A DNA stretch of 64,000 bases from JACKCR01 sp041390305 (GCA_041390305.1 JAWKQE010000014.1:1-64000); one strand, 5' to 3'. Shown: positions 41,957 through 50,730, counted from the stretch's first letter. Numbers and translations: made by a program. Notes: generated by a model from the letters alone, not told the origin.

Positions 41957-43794
41957 CTGACGATCTCCCCGCGATCGGTCGTCCGGACGACCGTCTCGGT
42001 GAACGAGTTGATGGAAACGTACTTCGCGAAGAACCGGTCGAGAACGGCACCGAGCAGGAACACTCCTGAACCTTCGAACGCCGACTCATCGAGTTGGAGA
42101 TCGATCTCGAGCCCACGCGCGAAGGAAATCGGCCCCATGCTGGGGATGCGGCGCGTCACGGCGCGGCTCCCGATCGAGCGGACTCCGTCGATCTGCTTCC
42201 GCGTGTGCGGTTCACCGAGGTCGACGTAGAGAGCGAGCAGGTCGCGGAGCGACGCGGCGCCGCGGCCCGGCGTGTCCGCGATCGAGAGGTAGTTGAGCGA
42301 CAGGTGACTCAGGAACCGCCAGATGAGTTCGCCTCCGTAGCGGGCCGGACGTGGCTTGGACGGGCCGGCCAGCACGCGGATCGCCTTCACCGGCGCGCCT
42401 GACTCGAGCGAGAAGTCCGTCGTCCCCTGACCGAGCGGCATCTGGAGCGGAAGGTCACGGTTTGTACAGAGCGTCCGCACCGAGAGCTGCTTGAGCTCAG
42501 ACCGGTAGGGCGCCTCCTTCCCATCCACCAACGCGACCCAGGCCTCGCTGCCGATGTAGCTCGAACGAGGTCCGGTCCGTTTCGCCTTGCTGGACAGTGT
42601 GCGGGGCGCGCGGTTCACCGAGAAGTACGCCTGCACCTCACCATAGCGATTCCCGTCCGTGTGGGCGTAGAACGGAAGGAACTCCACTTCGTCCTCGGCC
42701 ACCGTCCCGTGTCCCATCACGCTCTCGACTCGGAAGACCTCGAAGTCGAGCGGCCGGGTCCGGTCCGGGACCACGTGGTACTCGTGATTCTTCTCGTCGA
42801 GGTGGATCCGGTCCGCGCGCTTCGGGAAGAGGTTGATCGCCGGCGTGGCGTGGAGCACGAAGTCACCCGCGTCGATCGCGTTCTCGAGCACGGAGTCGGT
42901 CCGGTCGAAGAGGACCAGGACTTCCACCTCGCTCGAGGCACAGCGACGTAGTCCGCGCGAGAGTCCACCGATGTCCACGAAGAGGAACCGCTCCGGGAAG
43001 GCGAAATACTCGTGGAGGTAGCGATAGCCGCGGAAGGAACGGTCGACAAACGGCAGGAGCGATTCGTCGTCCTCGAAGCCGACCTGCCGGATCGACGTTG
43101 CGGGCGCGACTTCCATCCACGTGACCGGCCGCTCGACCGGCCGCACGACAACGGCCACGGCGGATCCGACGAGCTGTTCGTAGAGCCGGACCGGTGTCGG
43201 CCCCCGTCCCCGCAGGTAGACCCGCAGCGCATCCATCTTGATCCGGTCGAACGTGAGACCCGCGGTCGCGCGCAGCTTGAATCGGATACCCGCCTTCACC
43301 CGCGTGAGGTCGACGCCGGGAAGGCCGGCCAGGTCTCCGAAGAATCCGACGTACTCCGCCTGCTCCAGTTCCACCGGCCAGAGCGAGGTCGGATGGGCGA
43401 CCCGGTACTCGCAGGGAGTCTGGTCTCCCTTCCCGATCGAGCTCCGCATCACCGTCCCGCGCTCGACCAGATAGCCTTGCGCGAGCCCACCCTCCGCCAG
43501 GTCCGGCTGGAGCTGCACGACCGTCATCGACGGCGTGGGGCAGAGATAGTGCGGATAGAGCATCTCGATGAGATGCTGGGTGAACCGGGGGAACTCCGCG
43601 TCGAGGCGGAGCTGGACCCGAGCGGAAAGGAACGCGAACCCCTCCAGGAGTCGCTCTACGTACGGGTCCTGGCACTCGAACCCGTCGAGCGAGAGCCGCG
43701 CGGCGATCTTGGGATTCGCCTGCGCGAACTCACCCCCCATCTCACGGAGGTACTGGAGTTCACGGTTGTAGTAGTCGAGCAGTCTCGGGTCCAT
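41920..43794 (-). CDS. tssF: T6SS baseplate protein TssF
   Basis: A 624-residue TssF (ImpG/VasA family), the main wedge protein of the baseplate. The N-terminus MDPRLLDYYNRELQYLRE and the FARANPKIAARL-like segment (here FAQANPKIAARL), LEGFAFLSARVQLRLD and the MLYPHYLCPTPSM block are diagnostic. The long C-terminal part is beta-rich. The ATG at 43794 starts one base after the tssE stop. Length is normal for the family. Confidence 0.97.
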   Translation of the reverse strand: MDPRLLDYYNRELQYLREMGGEFAQANPKIAARLSLDGFECQDPYVERLLEGFAFLSARVQLRLDAEFPRFTQHLIEMLYPHYLCPTPSMTVVQLQPDLAEGGLAQGYLVERGTVMRSSIGKGDQTPCEYRVAHPTSLWPVELEQAEYVGFFGDLAGLPGVDLTRVKAGIRFKLRATAGLTFDRIKMDALRVYLRGRGPTPVRLYEQLVGSAVAVVVRPVERPVTWMEVAPATSIRQVGFEDDESLLPFVDRSFRGYRYLHEYFAFPERFLFVDIGGLSRGLRRCASSEVEVLVLFDRTDSVLENAIDAGDFVLHATPAINLFPKRADRIHLDEKNHEYHVVPDRTRPLDFEVFRVESVMGHGTVAEDEVEFLPFYAHTDGNRYGEVQAYFSVNRAPRTLSSKAKRTGPRSSYIGSEAWVALVDGKEAPYRSELKQLSVRTLCTNRDLPLQMPLGQGTTDFSLESGAPVKAIRVLAGPSKPRPARYGGELIWRFLSHLSLNYLSIADTPGRGAASLRDLLALYVDLGEPHTRKQIDGVRSIGSRAVTRRIPSMGPISFARGLEIDLQLDESAFEGSGVFLLGAVLDRFFAKYVSINSFTETVVRTTDRGEIVRWPIRTGQRALL

Positions 43795-43795
43795 G

Positions 43796-44299
43796 TCAGC
43801 TGGCAGTCTCCGCAATCGAGATCGCGCCCATCTCCAGGTCGACCTCGGTCTTCAGATAGAGCTGGAGCGGAAGAGGCTGAGCCCAGAGCTCGCCTTCGAT
43901 CCGAAAGATGATCGCGTTGTGACTCATCCGCTCCCGGTCCACGTCCACCTTCACGACGAGCGACCGCTCGAGGATGCGGGGTTCGAAGACGAGCACGGTA
44001 TCGCGGATGAGCTTCTCGACCAGTTTGACGTCGACTCCCGACGCCGGGATTCCGGTCAGGTCGATCATGCCGTAGTTGAGCGTGGAGCGCTTGACCTCGG
44101 GGAACTCGTCGAGCGACTGGACGGCTTCGAGGTGGCACGCGTTGAGGAGCCAGCCGAGATCCCGAATCACGCTCTCGCGCAGCCGCTCGAGGGAAAGGAC
44201 ACGCCGATCCCTCGACTCCGTCTTCCGCTCCGGCTCGTCGTCGGTCAGACGATCGAGGAGCGACGGCTGCAGGCGTTCTTGCGGAGTGAGCTCGGGCAC
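43796..44299 (-). CDS. tssE: T6SS baseplate protein TssE
   Basis: A 167-residue TssE, the gp25-like baseplate protein that nucleates the sheath. It shows the typical N-terminus (LQPSLLDRLTDDEP), the LRESVIRDLGWLLNACHLE stretch, the family EFPEVKRSTLNYGMIDLTG motif and a C-terminal beta region. The gene lies 3 nt after the tagJ stop and overlaps none of its neighbours. Confidence 0.96.
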   Translation of the reverse strand: MPELTPQERLQPSLLDRLTDDEPERKTESRDRRVLSLERLRESVIRDLGWLLNACHLEAVQSLDEFPEVKRSTLNYGMIDLTGIPASGVDVKLVEKLIRDTVLVFEPRILERSLVVKVDVDRERMSHNAIIFRIEGELWAQPLPLQLYLKTEVDLEMGAISIAETAS

Positions 44300-44302
44300 C
44301 CG

Positions 44303-45130
44303 CTACTCTCCGGCCGGACTCGGTAGAGGGGCGCCTTCCTCGAGCGTATCGAGCGTGACCTCGCGCACCTCCAGCAGCGGGTACTCGCCTCCGTCGGTCG
44401 CGAGCATTCGTTGGCCGAGACCCTGGAAGCCCCCCCCCGCCACCTCATCCCAATCGGTCCGTCTCCCCAGCCGGACGGGGCCGTCGGCGCTCTCTTCGGT
44501 GCCGGGGTACCGCGACGGAATGAGCCCGACGGTCTCGCCGCCGTTCGACCACGTGAAGTAGGCGGGAGTCCAGACGACGTCCCGGAGGTCCACCGGCTCC
44601 TCGATGACGATCTTGTGGATCCGGTGGAACGGCACCCAGTAGTACTTCGCGTTCAGGACGACCTCGAGCATCGGACCGAGCCTGGGATCCGCGTCCGCGA
44701 TCCAGGCGAAGGCGTCGTCTCCGATCCGTCCGGACGTCGTGGGAGCGAGCCCGAAGGCGCGGTCCCGCGTCTCCTGGGCCTCCGCGTGCTTTCCGGCTGC
44801 GGAGAGCGAGAGGGCCTGGACGAGGAGCGCCATCCACTCTTCCGGCTCTCCGAAGAAGAGGGGCGACTTCGTACCCTGGAACACGCCCTTCCGAAGCGCC
44901 TCACACTGGACGGCCCCGCGGTAGGTCTGCACCATCGCGAGCGTGGAAGCGTCCATTTCTCCGGCCACCGTGAGCTGGTTGAGGGCCCGATCCCACTGCC
45001 CCATCACGGAGAGGAGCTGGAAGAGGAAGACGCGCAGGTCGGAGCGGGCGGGATCGTTTCTCACCTGCTCCTGGAGTTGGGAAAGCGCGTCCTCGACCCG
45101 CCCCTCGCGGAGGCTCTGTTCGGCGGTCAT
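44303..45130 (-). CDS. tagJ: T6SS accessory protein TagJ (ImpE/SciE family)
   Basis: A 275-residue protein of the ImpE family. The N-terminal half is built of helical TPR-like repeats (LREGRVEDALSQLQEQV, LFQLLSVMGQWDRALNQL), and the C-terminal half is a mixed domain with IVIEEPVDLRDVVWTPAYFTW, typical of the family. In other species TagJ binds the sheath protein TssB and ClpV and helps sheath recycling. It follows hcp by about 100 nt that include a long hairpin, and precedes tssE. Confidence 0.93.
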   Translation of the reverse strand: MTAEQSLREGRVEDALSQLQEQVRNDPARSDLRVFLFQLLSVMGQWDRALNQLTVAGEMDASTLAMVQTYRGAVQCEALRKGVFQGTKSPLFFGEPEEWMALLVQALSLSAAGKHAEAQETRDRAFGLAPTTSGRIGDDAFAWIADADPRLGPMLEVVLNAKYYWVPFHRIHKIVIEEPVDLRDVVWTPAYFTWSNGGETVGLIPSRYPGTEESADGPVRLGRRTDWDEVAGGGFQGLGQRMLATDGGEYPLLEVREVTLDTLEEGAPLPSPAGE

Positions 45131-45160
45131 GCGTGGGTCTCCTCCCTGGACTCAGGAAGA

Positions 45161-45201
45161 TTGGGGGTCGCGTATCCCTGCTCGGGCGACGCGACCCCCA
45201 A
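45161..45201 (-). terminator. 13-bp hairpin downstream of hcp
   Basis: A perfect stem TTGGGGGTCGCGT (45161-45173) / ACGCGACCCCCAA (45189-45201) lies between hcp and tagJ. On the - strand it is followed only by a short TCTT, so it may terminate part of the transcripts and give a high ratio of hcp to the downstream baseplate genes. Confidence 0.6.
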
Positions 45202-45230
45202 CTTCGGTTCACTCTCCGTTCGGGGAGTGA

Positions 45231-45722
45231 CTAGAACGCAGGCGTGTTGCCCGGGATGTCCCAGATCATCGGGATGGCGCCGCCGTCGGCGGATCCGTCC
45301 TGCTTCTGCGCGGTGTACTCGAACTTCACCTTCGCGAAGTTGAGCGTGACGTTCTCGGTGAGACGATCCTCGCCGGAGCTTCCGCCTGTCGAGCAGGCCG
45401 TGATGATCACGTCCTTCATCGAGATGATGAGGTACTCGAGAGGGTTCTTTCCGCCGGCCTTCCGGATCGTGAGCTTCGCGAGCGGCATCTGGCTGCCGTC
45501 CGAGCACATCTGCATGAGCACGGGCGACGACTTGTCGATGTACTTGGTCACGGAGAGGTCCTGCATGTTGACCTTGCCGGACCCACCGCCGCCACCGACA
45601 TGCATCGTGCCGCTCTGGGACATGCCCCAGCTCCAGGCGAGCACGTCGATCTCGCCGCCGTGCTTCGAGTCCTTGGCCTCGCCGACGATATCGCCAATCT
45701 TGATGAACATATCTACTGACAC
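45231..45722 (-). CDS. hcp: T6SS tube protein Hcp (TssD)
   Basis: A 163-residue Hcp family protein that stacks as hexameric rings to form the T6SS inner tube and carries effectors. It matches the Hcp1 pattern: MFIKIGDIVGEAKDSKHGGEI near the start, VLAWSWGMSQSG, LSVTKYIDKSSPVLMQMC, and a C-terminal NFAKVKFEYTAQKQDG. The start is GTG at 45722, with a weak site AGGGAA; an internal ATG four residues on would also keep the motif. Hairpins flank the gene on both sides, which points to its own expression level. Confidence 0.97.
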   Translation of the reverse strand: MSVDMFIKIGDIVGEAKDSKHGGEIDVLAWSWGMSQSGTMHVGGGGGSGKVNMQDLSVTKYIDKSSPVLMQMCSDGSQMPLAKLTIRKAGGKNPLEYLIISMKDVIITACSTGGSSGEDRLTENVTLNFAKVKFEYTAQKQDGSADGGAIPMIWDIPGNTPAF

Positions 45723-45822
45723 GGCTCGTTCCCTTTCTTCACGCGCGATTGCGTGAACATCGCTACCCTAGAGCCCTGACCACGAACGGCCGTCCCGCCG
45801 TGGCTACCATGGAGATAGGTGC

Positions 45823-45863
45823 CAACTCCGACCCACGTATCGTGGCCCCGCGGGTCGGAGTTG
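45823..45863 (-). terminator. 12-bp hairpin between tssC and hcp
   Basis: Stem CAACTCCGACCC (45823-45834) / GGGTCGGAGTTG (45852-45863) with a 17-nt loop, 9 nt after the tssC stop. There is no T-run, so it could be a transcript stabiliser or processing site separating sheath from tube messages. Confidence 0.5.
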
Positions 45864-45872
45864 CTACTGGAT

Positions 45873-47366
45873 CTAGCCGTTCTTCTGAGAAGGCATCTTC
45901 GAGACCAGCCGGAGAGAGACCGTGAGCCCCTCCAGCTGGTAGTGCGGACGCAAGTGGAAGACGGACTTGTAGTAACCCGGGCTCGACGGGTCCTCTTCCA
46001 CCGTAACCTCTGCTGCCGCAAGAGGCCTCTGCGCCTTGATCTCCTCGGGAGAGTGAGCGGGATCTCCATCGACGTAGTTGAGGATCCAGTTCTGGAGGAA
46101 CCGCTGCATGTCCTCCCGCTCCTTGAACGACCCCACCTTGTCCCGGACCATCGACTTCAGGTAGTGCGCGAAGCGACAGGTCGCGAACAGGTAGGACAGG
46201 TTCACCGCGAGCTTGGCGTTCGCGGTGGCGTCCGGGTCGTCGTACTCCGCCGGCTTCTGCAGGGTCTGCGCCCCGATGAAGGCCGCGAAGTCGGAGTTCT
46301 TCCGGTGGACGAGCGGGAGGAAGCCGTTCTTGGAGAGTTCCGCCTCGCGGCGGTCCCCAATCGCGATCTCGGTCGGACACTTCATGTCCACCCCGCCGTC
46401 GTCCGTCGGGAAGGTGTGCACCGGGAGCCCCTCGACCGCTCCACCGGACTCGATGCCGCGAATCCGCGAGCACCAGCCGTAGAGCTTGAACGACCGCGTG
46501 ATGTTCCGCGCCATCGCGTAGGCCGAGTTGGACCAGGTGTAGTTCTTGTGATCCGCGCCCTCGGTGTCTTCCTCGAAGTTGAACTCCTCGACCGGATCGG
46601 TCTTGGCGCCATAAGGGAGACGGGAGAGAAAGCGAGGCATGGTCAGTCCGATGTACTTCGCCTCTTCCGAGTCCCGGAGGGACCGCCAGGCGGCGTACTC
46701 CGGAGTGGTGAAGATCTTCGTCAGGTCACGCGGATTGGAGAGCTCCTGCCAGGAGTCCATCTGCATCACCGTCGGATCCGCACCCGCGATGAACGGAGCG
46801 TGCATGGCCGCCGCGACCTTCGACATCTCGCCCAGCAGCTCCACGTCCGGCGGGCTGTGATCGAAGTGGTAGTCGCCGACGACGCACCCGTAGGGGTTGC
46901 CACCGAACTGGTCGTACTCCTCGGTATACATCTTCTTGAAGATCGGGCTCTGGTCCCAGGACGTGCCCTTGAACTTCTTGAGCGTCTTGCCGAGGTCCTT
47001 CTTGGAAATGCTCATGACTTTGATCTTGAGCATCTCGTCCGTCTCGGTGTTGTTGACCAGGTAGTGGAGACCACGCCACGAACCTTCCAGCTTCTGGAAG
47101 TCTTCGTGATGCATGATCTTGTTCACCTGCTCGGTCAGCTTCTGATCGATCTCGGCGATGATCGCGGAGATCGTCTCGACGACGTCGTCCGAGATGGTCG
47201 CCGTATCCTTGAGCAGCTGCTCGGCGAGAATGGAGACGGCGGACTGCACCTCCTCCTTCGCGCGCTCCGACTTCGGCTTGAATTCCTTCTGGAGCAGAGA
47301 CGCGAACTCACTCGCCTCGATGGTCCCAGCTTGCCCTTGCTGTGCCTCCTTGGCCTCTTCTGCCAT
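45873..47366 (-). CDS. tssC: T6SS sheath large subunit TssC
   Basis: A 497-residue TssC (VipB family), which with TssB forms the contractile sheath. The N-terminal EASEFASLLQKEF region is where ClpV binds in characterised systems. The core has HHEDFQKLEGSWRGLHYLV, MPRFLSRLPYG, FNFEE, YTWSNSAYAMARNI and GLPVHTFPTDDGG, and the C-terminal domain includes AKLAVNLSYLFATCRFAHYL. Length and order are standard. It starts 5 nt after the tssB stop. Unlike the fused sheath-like protein at 33938-35542, it is complete. Confidence 0.97.
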   Translation of the reverse strand: MAEEAKEAQQGQAGTIEASEFASLLQKEFKPKSERAKEEVQSAVSILAEQLLKDTATISDDVVETISAIIAEIDQKLTEQVNKIMHHEDFQKLEGSWRGLHYLVNNTETDEMLKIKVMSISKKDLGKTLKKFKGTSWDQSPIFKKMYTEEYDQFGGNPYGCVVGDYHFDHSPPDVELLGEMSKVAAAMHAPFIAGADPTVMQMDSWQELSNPRDLTKIFTTPEYAAWRSLRDSEEAKYIGLTMPRFLSRLPYGAKTDPVEEFNFEEDTEGADHKNYTWSNSAYAMARNITRSFKLYGWCSRIRGIESGGAVEGLPVHTFPTDDGGVDMKCPTEIAIGDRREAELSKNGFLPLVHRKNSDFAAFIGAQTLQKPAEYDDPDATANAKLAVNLSYLFATCRFAHYLKSMVRDKVGSFKEREDMQRFLQNWILNYVDGDPAHSPEEIKAQRPLAAAEVTVEEDPSSPGYYKSVFHLRPHYQLEGLTVSLRLVSKMPSQKNG

Positions 47367-47371
47367 GTCGC

Positions 47372-47890
47372 TTACTCCCCGCTCGAGGGTGCGTCACCCT
47401 CCGGTTTCGGTGCCGATGCCAGTGACTGAAGCAGCGCCGGGTCCTTCATGACCTTGGCGATCAGTTCCTCTGCACCCGTCTTGCCGTCCATGTACGTCAC
47501 GAGGTTGGCGAGCTGGGTCCGGGCTTCGAGGAGCTTGCCCAGCGCTTCGACTTTCCGCGCGACCGCCGCCGGCGAGAAGTCGTCCATGCTCTCGAACGTG
47601 AGGTCGACGCTGAGGTTGCCTTCACCGGTGAGCGTGTTCGGGACGGTGAACGCGACGCGCGGCTTGAAGGCCTTGAGTCGCTCGTCGAAGTTGTCGACGT
47701 CGATCTCCAGGAACTTCCTGTCTGCGACCGGAGCGAGCGGTTCCGCCGGATTCCCGGACAGGTCCGACATCACTCCCATCACGAACGGGAGCTGGACCTT
47801 CTTCTCGGCGCCGTAGGTCTCCAGGTCGTACTCGATCTGCACCCGGGGGGCCCGGTTGCGAGCGATGAACTTCTGGCTGCTATCTGCCAA
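47372..47890 (-). CDS. tssB: T6SS sheath small subunit TssB
   Basis: A 172-residue TssB (VipA family). It shows the start segment IARNRAPRVQIEYDLETYGAE, LPFVMGVMSDLSGNPAEP, FLEIDVDNFDERL and DLTFESMDDFSPAAVARKVE. The start is TTG at 47890, preceded by AGGAGGGATTCCC, a very strong ribosome-binding site, fitting the large amounts needed. It begins a tssB-tssC-hcp unit with its own promoter inside the end of tssA. Confidence 0.97.
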   Translation of the reverse strand: MADSSQKFIARNRAPRVQIEYDLETYGAEKKVQLPFVMGVMSDLSGNPAEPLAPVADRKFLEIDVDNFDERLKAFKPRVAFTVPNTLTGEGNLSVDLTFESMDDFSPAAVARKVEALGKLLEARTQLANLVTYMDGKTGAEELIAKVMKDPALLQSLASAPKPEGDAPSSGE

Positions 47891-47977
47891 GGGAATCCCT
47901 CCTATTAGTTGACGGAATCAAACGAGGAGGCACACAAGCACCGAAGCTCATATCGGACGGCACTTTGCGGCTCTCGA

Positions 47978-48006
47978 TCAATATCCGTCGGAACCAGTCG
48001 TGTCAA
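47978..48006 (-). promoter_or_regulatory. Putative promoter of tssB-tssC-hcp inside the tssA 3' end
   Basis: On the - strand a perfect TTGACA (48006-48001) and TATTGA (47983-47978) are separated by 17 bp. The -10 overlaps the tssA stop codon. Transcription would start near 47971, about 80 nt before the tssB TTG. A separate promoter for sheath and tube genes would fit their high demand. Confidence 0.5.
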
Positions 48007-49024
48007 CACCCCGGATGGTCTCGGCTTCGGGCATCCCACCCGGAGCGAGGTCGGCCAGGATCTCCATGAACGACTTCGAGACCAGTCTCTTCGCCCGCAT
48101 GAGGAGCAGCGGGACCGGGCTCGAGGGTTCGTTCCGATTGTAGTAGTCGATGATCTTGTCGATCGCGCGGATCACGTCTTCCGGCGTTCGGACTTCTCCG
48201 GTCAGCTGCTTGCCGGCCTTTGCGCCGCCGCCCTCACCACCAGCAACGTCACCAACTTCGTCGTCGACCTCCCCCACGCCTCGGCGGGCGAGTTGGGAGT
48301 CGAGGACCCCGGACAGGAGTCCGAGGGTCTTCGGTAGCCCAGTCATGTCCGGAGCCTGGCTCGTACCGAGCGTCTCGGTGAGGAACCGATCGATCTCGAC
48401 CGCCATCTCCTTTGCCTGGCGAACGGCGTCCGCGGTCGCCTGAATCTCCTCGAGTTCGCCATCGAGGAACGCGGCTTCGATCGTGGGCATCTCCGCCACC
48501 GGCCCCTCTTCGGGGCGCGGGTAGTCGCCGGTCGCGATCTCGATGTCGCGATAGCCGAACCGGCCCAAGGTGCGCGACTGAACGAGCGGCGCCTTCTTGA
48601 GCGACTCGAGCGTCGTCGAGAAGTCGCAGAGAGTCGCAAGCGTGTTCACGCGGAACGTCGGATCGTTGTCGTCGTCCGGATCGAGCTGTGGGTGCACGCA
48701 CGTCCAGTACTGGGAGAGGAGTCCCTTCACGAGCGCCAACCCGTCACGGAATCCGGTCAGTCCGTCGCGGTGGAGCAGCGAGGACGTGAGATGGACGGCG
48801 GCGCGGAGGTCGCGGCTCCGGGAGAGCACGTCCAGCGCCTTCGCGCGGACCTCCTTCCAGTCCGGCTCCTCGGCGGGAACGATCGTATCTCCGAACTGCT
48901 GCTCGGCACGTCCCTGGGACGCCCGCTCCATTTCCTGGAACGCAGCATCGTACTCGAGGTTGTCACCGCACGGAGACTCCGGCGAGATCTCAGCGAGCAG
49001 TGCATCCAAGTCGAACGAGGCCAT
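47978..49024 (-). CDS. tssA: T6SS protein TssA (ImpA family)
   Basis: A 348-residue TssA with the ImpA_N domain, which caps the growing sheath or contacts the baseplate. Typical pieces are the N-terminal LLAEISPESPCGDNLEYD and the PDWKEVRAKALDVLSRSRDL block, WTCVHPQLDPDDDNDP, LVQSRTLGRFGYRDIEIATG and a C-terminal helical region with SKSFMEILADLAPGG. The length matches the short TssA type. The ATG at 49024 has AGGAGGA upstream. A stretch of about 250 nt separates it from the zinc-ribbon gene and may contain its own promoter. Confidence 0.95.
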   Translation of the reverse strand: MASFDLDALLAEISPESPCGDNLEYDAAFQEMERASQGRAEQQFGDTIVPAEEPDWKEVRAKALDVLSRSRDLRAAVHLTSSLLHRDGLTGFRDGLALVKGLLSQYWTCVHPQLDPDDDNDPTFRVNTLATLCDFSTTLESLKKAPLVQSRTLGRFGYRDIEIATGDYPRPEEGPVAEMPTIEAAFLDGELEEIQATADAVRQAKEMAVEIDRFLTETLGTSQAPDMTGLPKTLGLLSGVLDSQLARRGVGEVDDEVGDVAGGEGGGAKAGKQLTGEVRTPEDVIRAIDKIIDYYNRNEPSSPVPLLLMRAKRLVSKSFMEILADLAPGGMPEAETIRGVDTTGSDGY

Positions 49025-49272
49025 GGGCGCAGTTCCTCCTAAAACTCTCCCCCAAAAGGGCATGGGGGCGCGTTCCGTCGCGAGACGGGCTCAGCGTACA
49101 CCTCTGGCTATCGGCCAGTCTTCCCCCATTCGTTGAGCCGATTCCAAGCAAAAGCCCTGACAATGGGGAGATACCTGAGGTCGTCCACGAACCAGGCTTC
49201 CTACTCCCCCATGAAGGAACGGTTTCCCGACTTCTGAAGGGACAACTCCGAAACGCATCGAAACCGCACGAG

Positions 49273-49809
49273 CTACCGACCGGGGCGCGCGAGCTCCTCT
49301 TCGACCCACTCGGGTACCTCGAAGACCACGGTACGGATGAGGATCGGCCCGACCCGGACCGATCCGCTCGCTCCGATCGGCGCGAACTCGAGCCGTGCGC
49401 CCTGCGCCCGATACTCCAGGCCAAGGCAAGAGAAGATGCCCTCCGGACGGACGAGGACTTGCACGGCCGCGTTCCCTGGATCCTCGTGGATCCGTCGCAG
49501 GCAGTCGCTCCCCTCGACGCGGAAGGAATACGGTTTGGCGGAATCCCGCAGTTCCACGAGCGGGAGCGTGGTGTCGTTCCCCTCGGACTTGATACGTCCC
49601 GCGTCGGCCCAGAGCACGCCGCGGAGAATCCCGGGTCCGGTGAACGGGCCACAGTCCGGCCACATGGACGGACAGACGGGACAATCCGTGACGGAGGGCG
49701 GCAACAGGTGACCGTTCTGGCAGAAGCGGAGTGGAAGCGTGGAGCGTCCACACCTCGAGCAGACTTCCTGCCAGGTCGGGTTCACTTCATAGCACTCACT
49801 GCACCTCAC
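49273..49809 (-). CDS. Zinc-ribbon protein in the T6SS operon
   Basis: I do not recognise a family for this 178-residue protein. It begins with four Cys-x2-Cys-type knuckles: MRCSECYEVNPTWQEVCSRC and RFCQNGH...CPVC, a double zinc ribbon. The rest is a beta-rich domain (LRGVLWADAGRIKSEGNDTT, ILIRTVVFEVPEWVEEELA). It starts with GTG at 49809, overlapping the FHA gene stop (GTGA), so it is co-translated with that FHA protein. Zinc ribbons of this kind often act as adaptors, so it may be a partner of the FHA protein in T6SS control (inference). Confidence 0.72.
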   Translation of the reverse strand: MRCSECYEVNPTWQEVCSRCGRSTLPLRFCQNGHLLPPSVTDCPVCPSMWPDCGPFTGPGILRGVLWADAGRIKSEGNDTTLPLVELRDSAKPYSFRVEGSDCLRRIHEDPGNAAVQVLVRPEGIFSCLGLEYRAQGARLEFAPIGASGSVRVGPILIRTVVFEVPEWVEEELARPGR

Positions 49810-50420
49810 GCCCCCGCCCCTCCACCGATCGGAAACACCTGGACGCGAGACCGCGCGACCGCCTTTCGGGCCGAACGCTCCTGGTTCTCGAGCAGATTGA
49901 TCCCGAGGATCAAGGTCTCGGGGCCGGTCACTTCCTGGATCTCCGGGCGGACGTGCCCCTGCCTGACGTGACGGTGGGCGGTTTCGAGGAACACGCCGTT
50001 GAGGGAGAAGTCGTAGATCCGGAAACGGCCTTCCGGGAGCATCTCGATGGCGAGATGCTCGCGCGACACCATGCTGTACTCGGGTCCGACGAGCACGTGG
50101 CTGTACGTGACCCGCCGAACGCCGCCGTCTCTCACCTTGATCTCGTCGACGTCCTTCTTGCCGATGAAGAGGATGTCACCGTCGAAGAGCGGGTACACCC
50201 GCCCGGCCTCACTGGGCGGCTCGGTCGGCTCCCCCGCGGTCGGCGAGTAGATCGCGACGACTCCGAGCAGCGGGCGCACGCTTCCGACGGGCGGATGGAA
50301 CTCCCCGGTGGCGGACTGCTCCGGCCCGACCTGCGAGAAGTCGGGAACGCCACCCGTGGGAAGGAGCGTTTCGTCGGCGGAATGGTCCGGCGGTGGGATG
50401 CGGGTTTCGTCCGAGTGCAC
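49806..50420 (-). CDS. FHA-domain protein, T6SS regulator candidate
   Basis: A 204-residue product. The C-terminal two thirds form an FHA domain, the phosphothreonine-binding module: GDILFIGKKDVDEIKV, HVLVGPEYSMVSREHLAIEML (Ser-Arg and His of the binding site) and YDFSLNGVFLE in place of the usual N-G segment. FHA proteins such as Fha1 in Pseudomonas receive a signal from the PpkA kinase and drive T6SS assembly; a Thr-rich N-terminus (residues 1-60) here could be the phosphorylated partner segment. The start is probably GTG at 50420 (GGAG upstream); GTG at 50450 is an alternative. It heads the - strand T6SS operon. Confidence 0.82.
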   Translation of the reverse strand: MHSDETRIPPPDHSADETLLPTGGVPDFSQVGPEQSATGEFHPPVGSVRPLLGVVAIYSPTAGEPTEPPSEAGRVYPLFDGDILFIGKKDVDEIKVRDGGVRRVTYSHVLVGPEYSMVSREHLAIEMLPEGRFRIYDFSLNGVFLETAHRHVRQGHVRPEIQEVTGPETLILGINLLENQERSARKAVARSRVQVFPIGGGAGA

Positions 50421-50730
50421 GTGACTCCGTTCAGTGCAGGTCCCTGGCACTCATGCGGCGAGGACGTCCACCTGACGTGTCTCGGCCGCATGGTGGAAAG
50501 TTGGGACTCGTGACGGGCGAGAGTCTACGTCCTCTCGGGATCGGGAGCAACTGAGTGCGATCGCGTCCGCTTCCGCACGGCCCGTCTCATCGCATGCTTG
50601 ACCTGCACCAGCGATCATGCTGGAATTCCGGCCGAACCAAGGGGGCGGAAACCAAGTCATTCGCGGACTTACGGGGATCCGCGCTCCTTGCGCTCCCCTT
50701 CCGAGTGCCCTACCCCGTGTCGCAGGTTCT
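50421..50730. other. Divergent control region of the two T6SS operons
   Basis: A 310-nt gap between the oppositely transcribed FHA gene and the + strand T6SS operon. It holds the promoter/palindrome at 50598-50626 (separate entry). I see no gene in it. Confidence 0.6.
50598..50626 (+). promoter_or_regulatory. Putative promoter of the + strand T6SS operon with overlapping palindrome
   Basis: TTGACC (50598-50603), a 17-bp spacer and TGGAAT (50621-50626). A perfect inverted repeat, CCAGC-GATCAT-GCTGG (50608-50623), covers most of the spacer and reaches the -10. A protein bound there would block or adjust transcription of the operon that ends with tagF. Confidence 0.55.

Noticed and set aside
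45723..45822. Small gene between tssC and hcp
   Set aside because: No frame with a ribosome-binding site; the stretch is explained as leader of hcp plus hairpin.
49025..49272. Possible sigma-54 promoter upstream of tssA, as some T6SS clusters have
   Set aside because: No GG-N10-GC pair with the right spacing was found in the gap.
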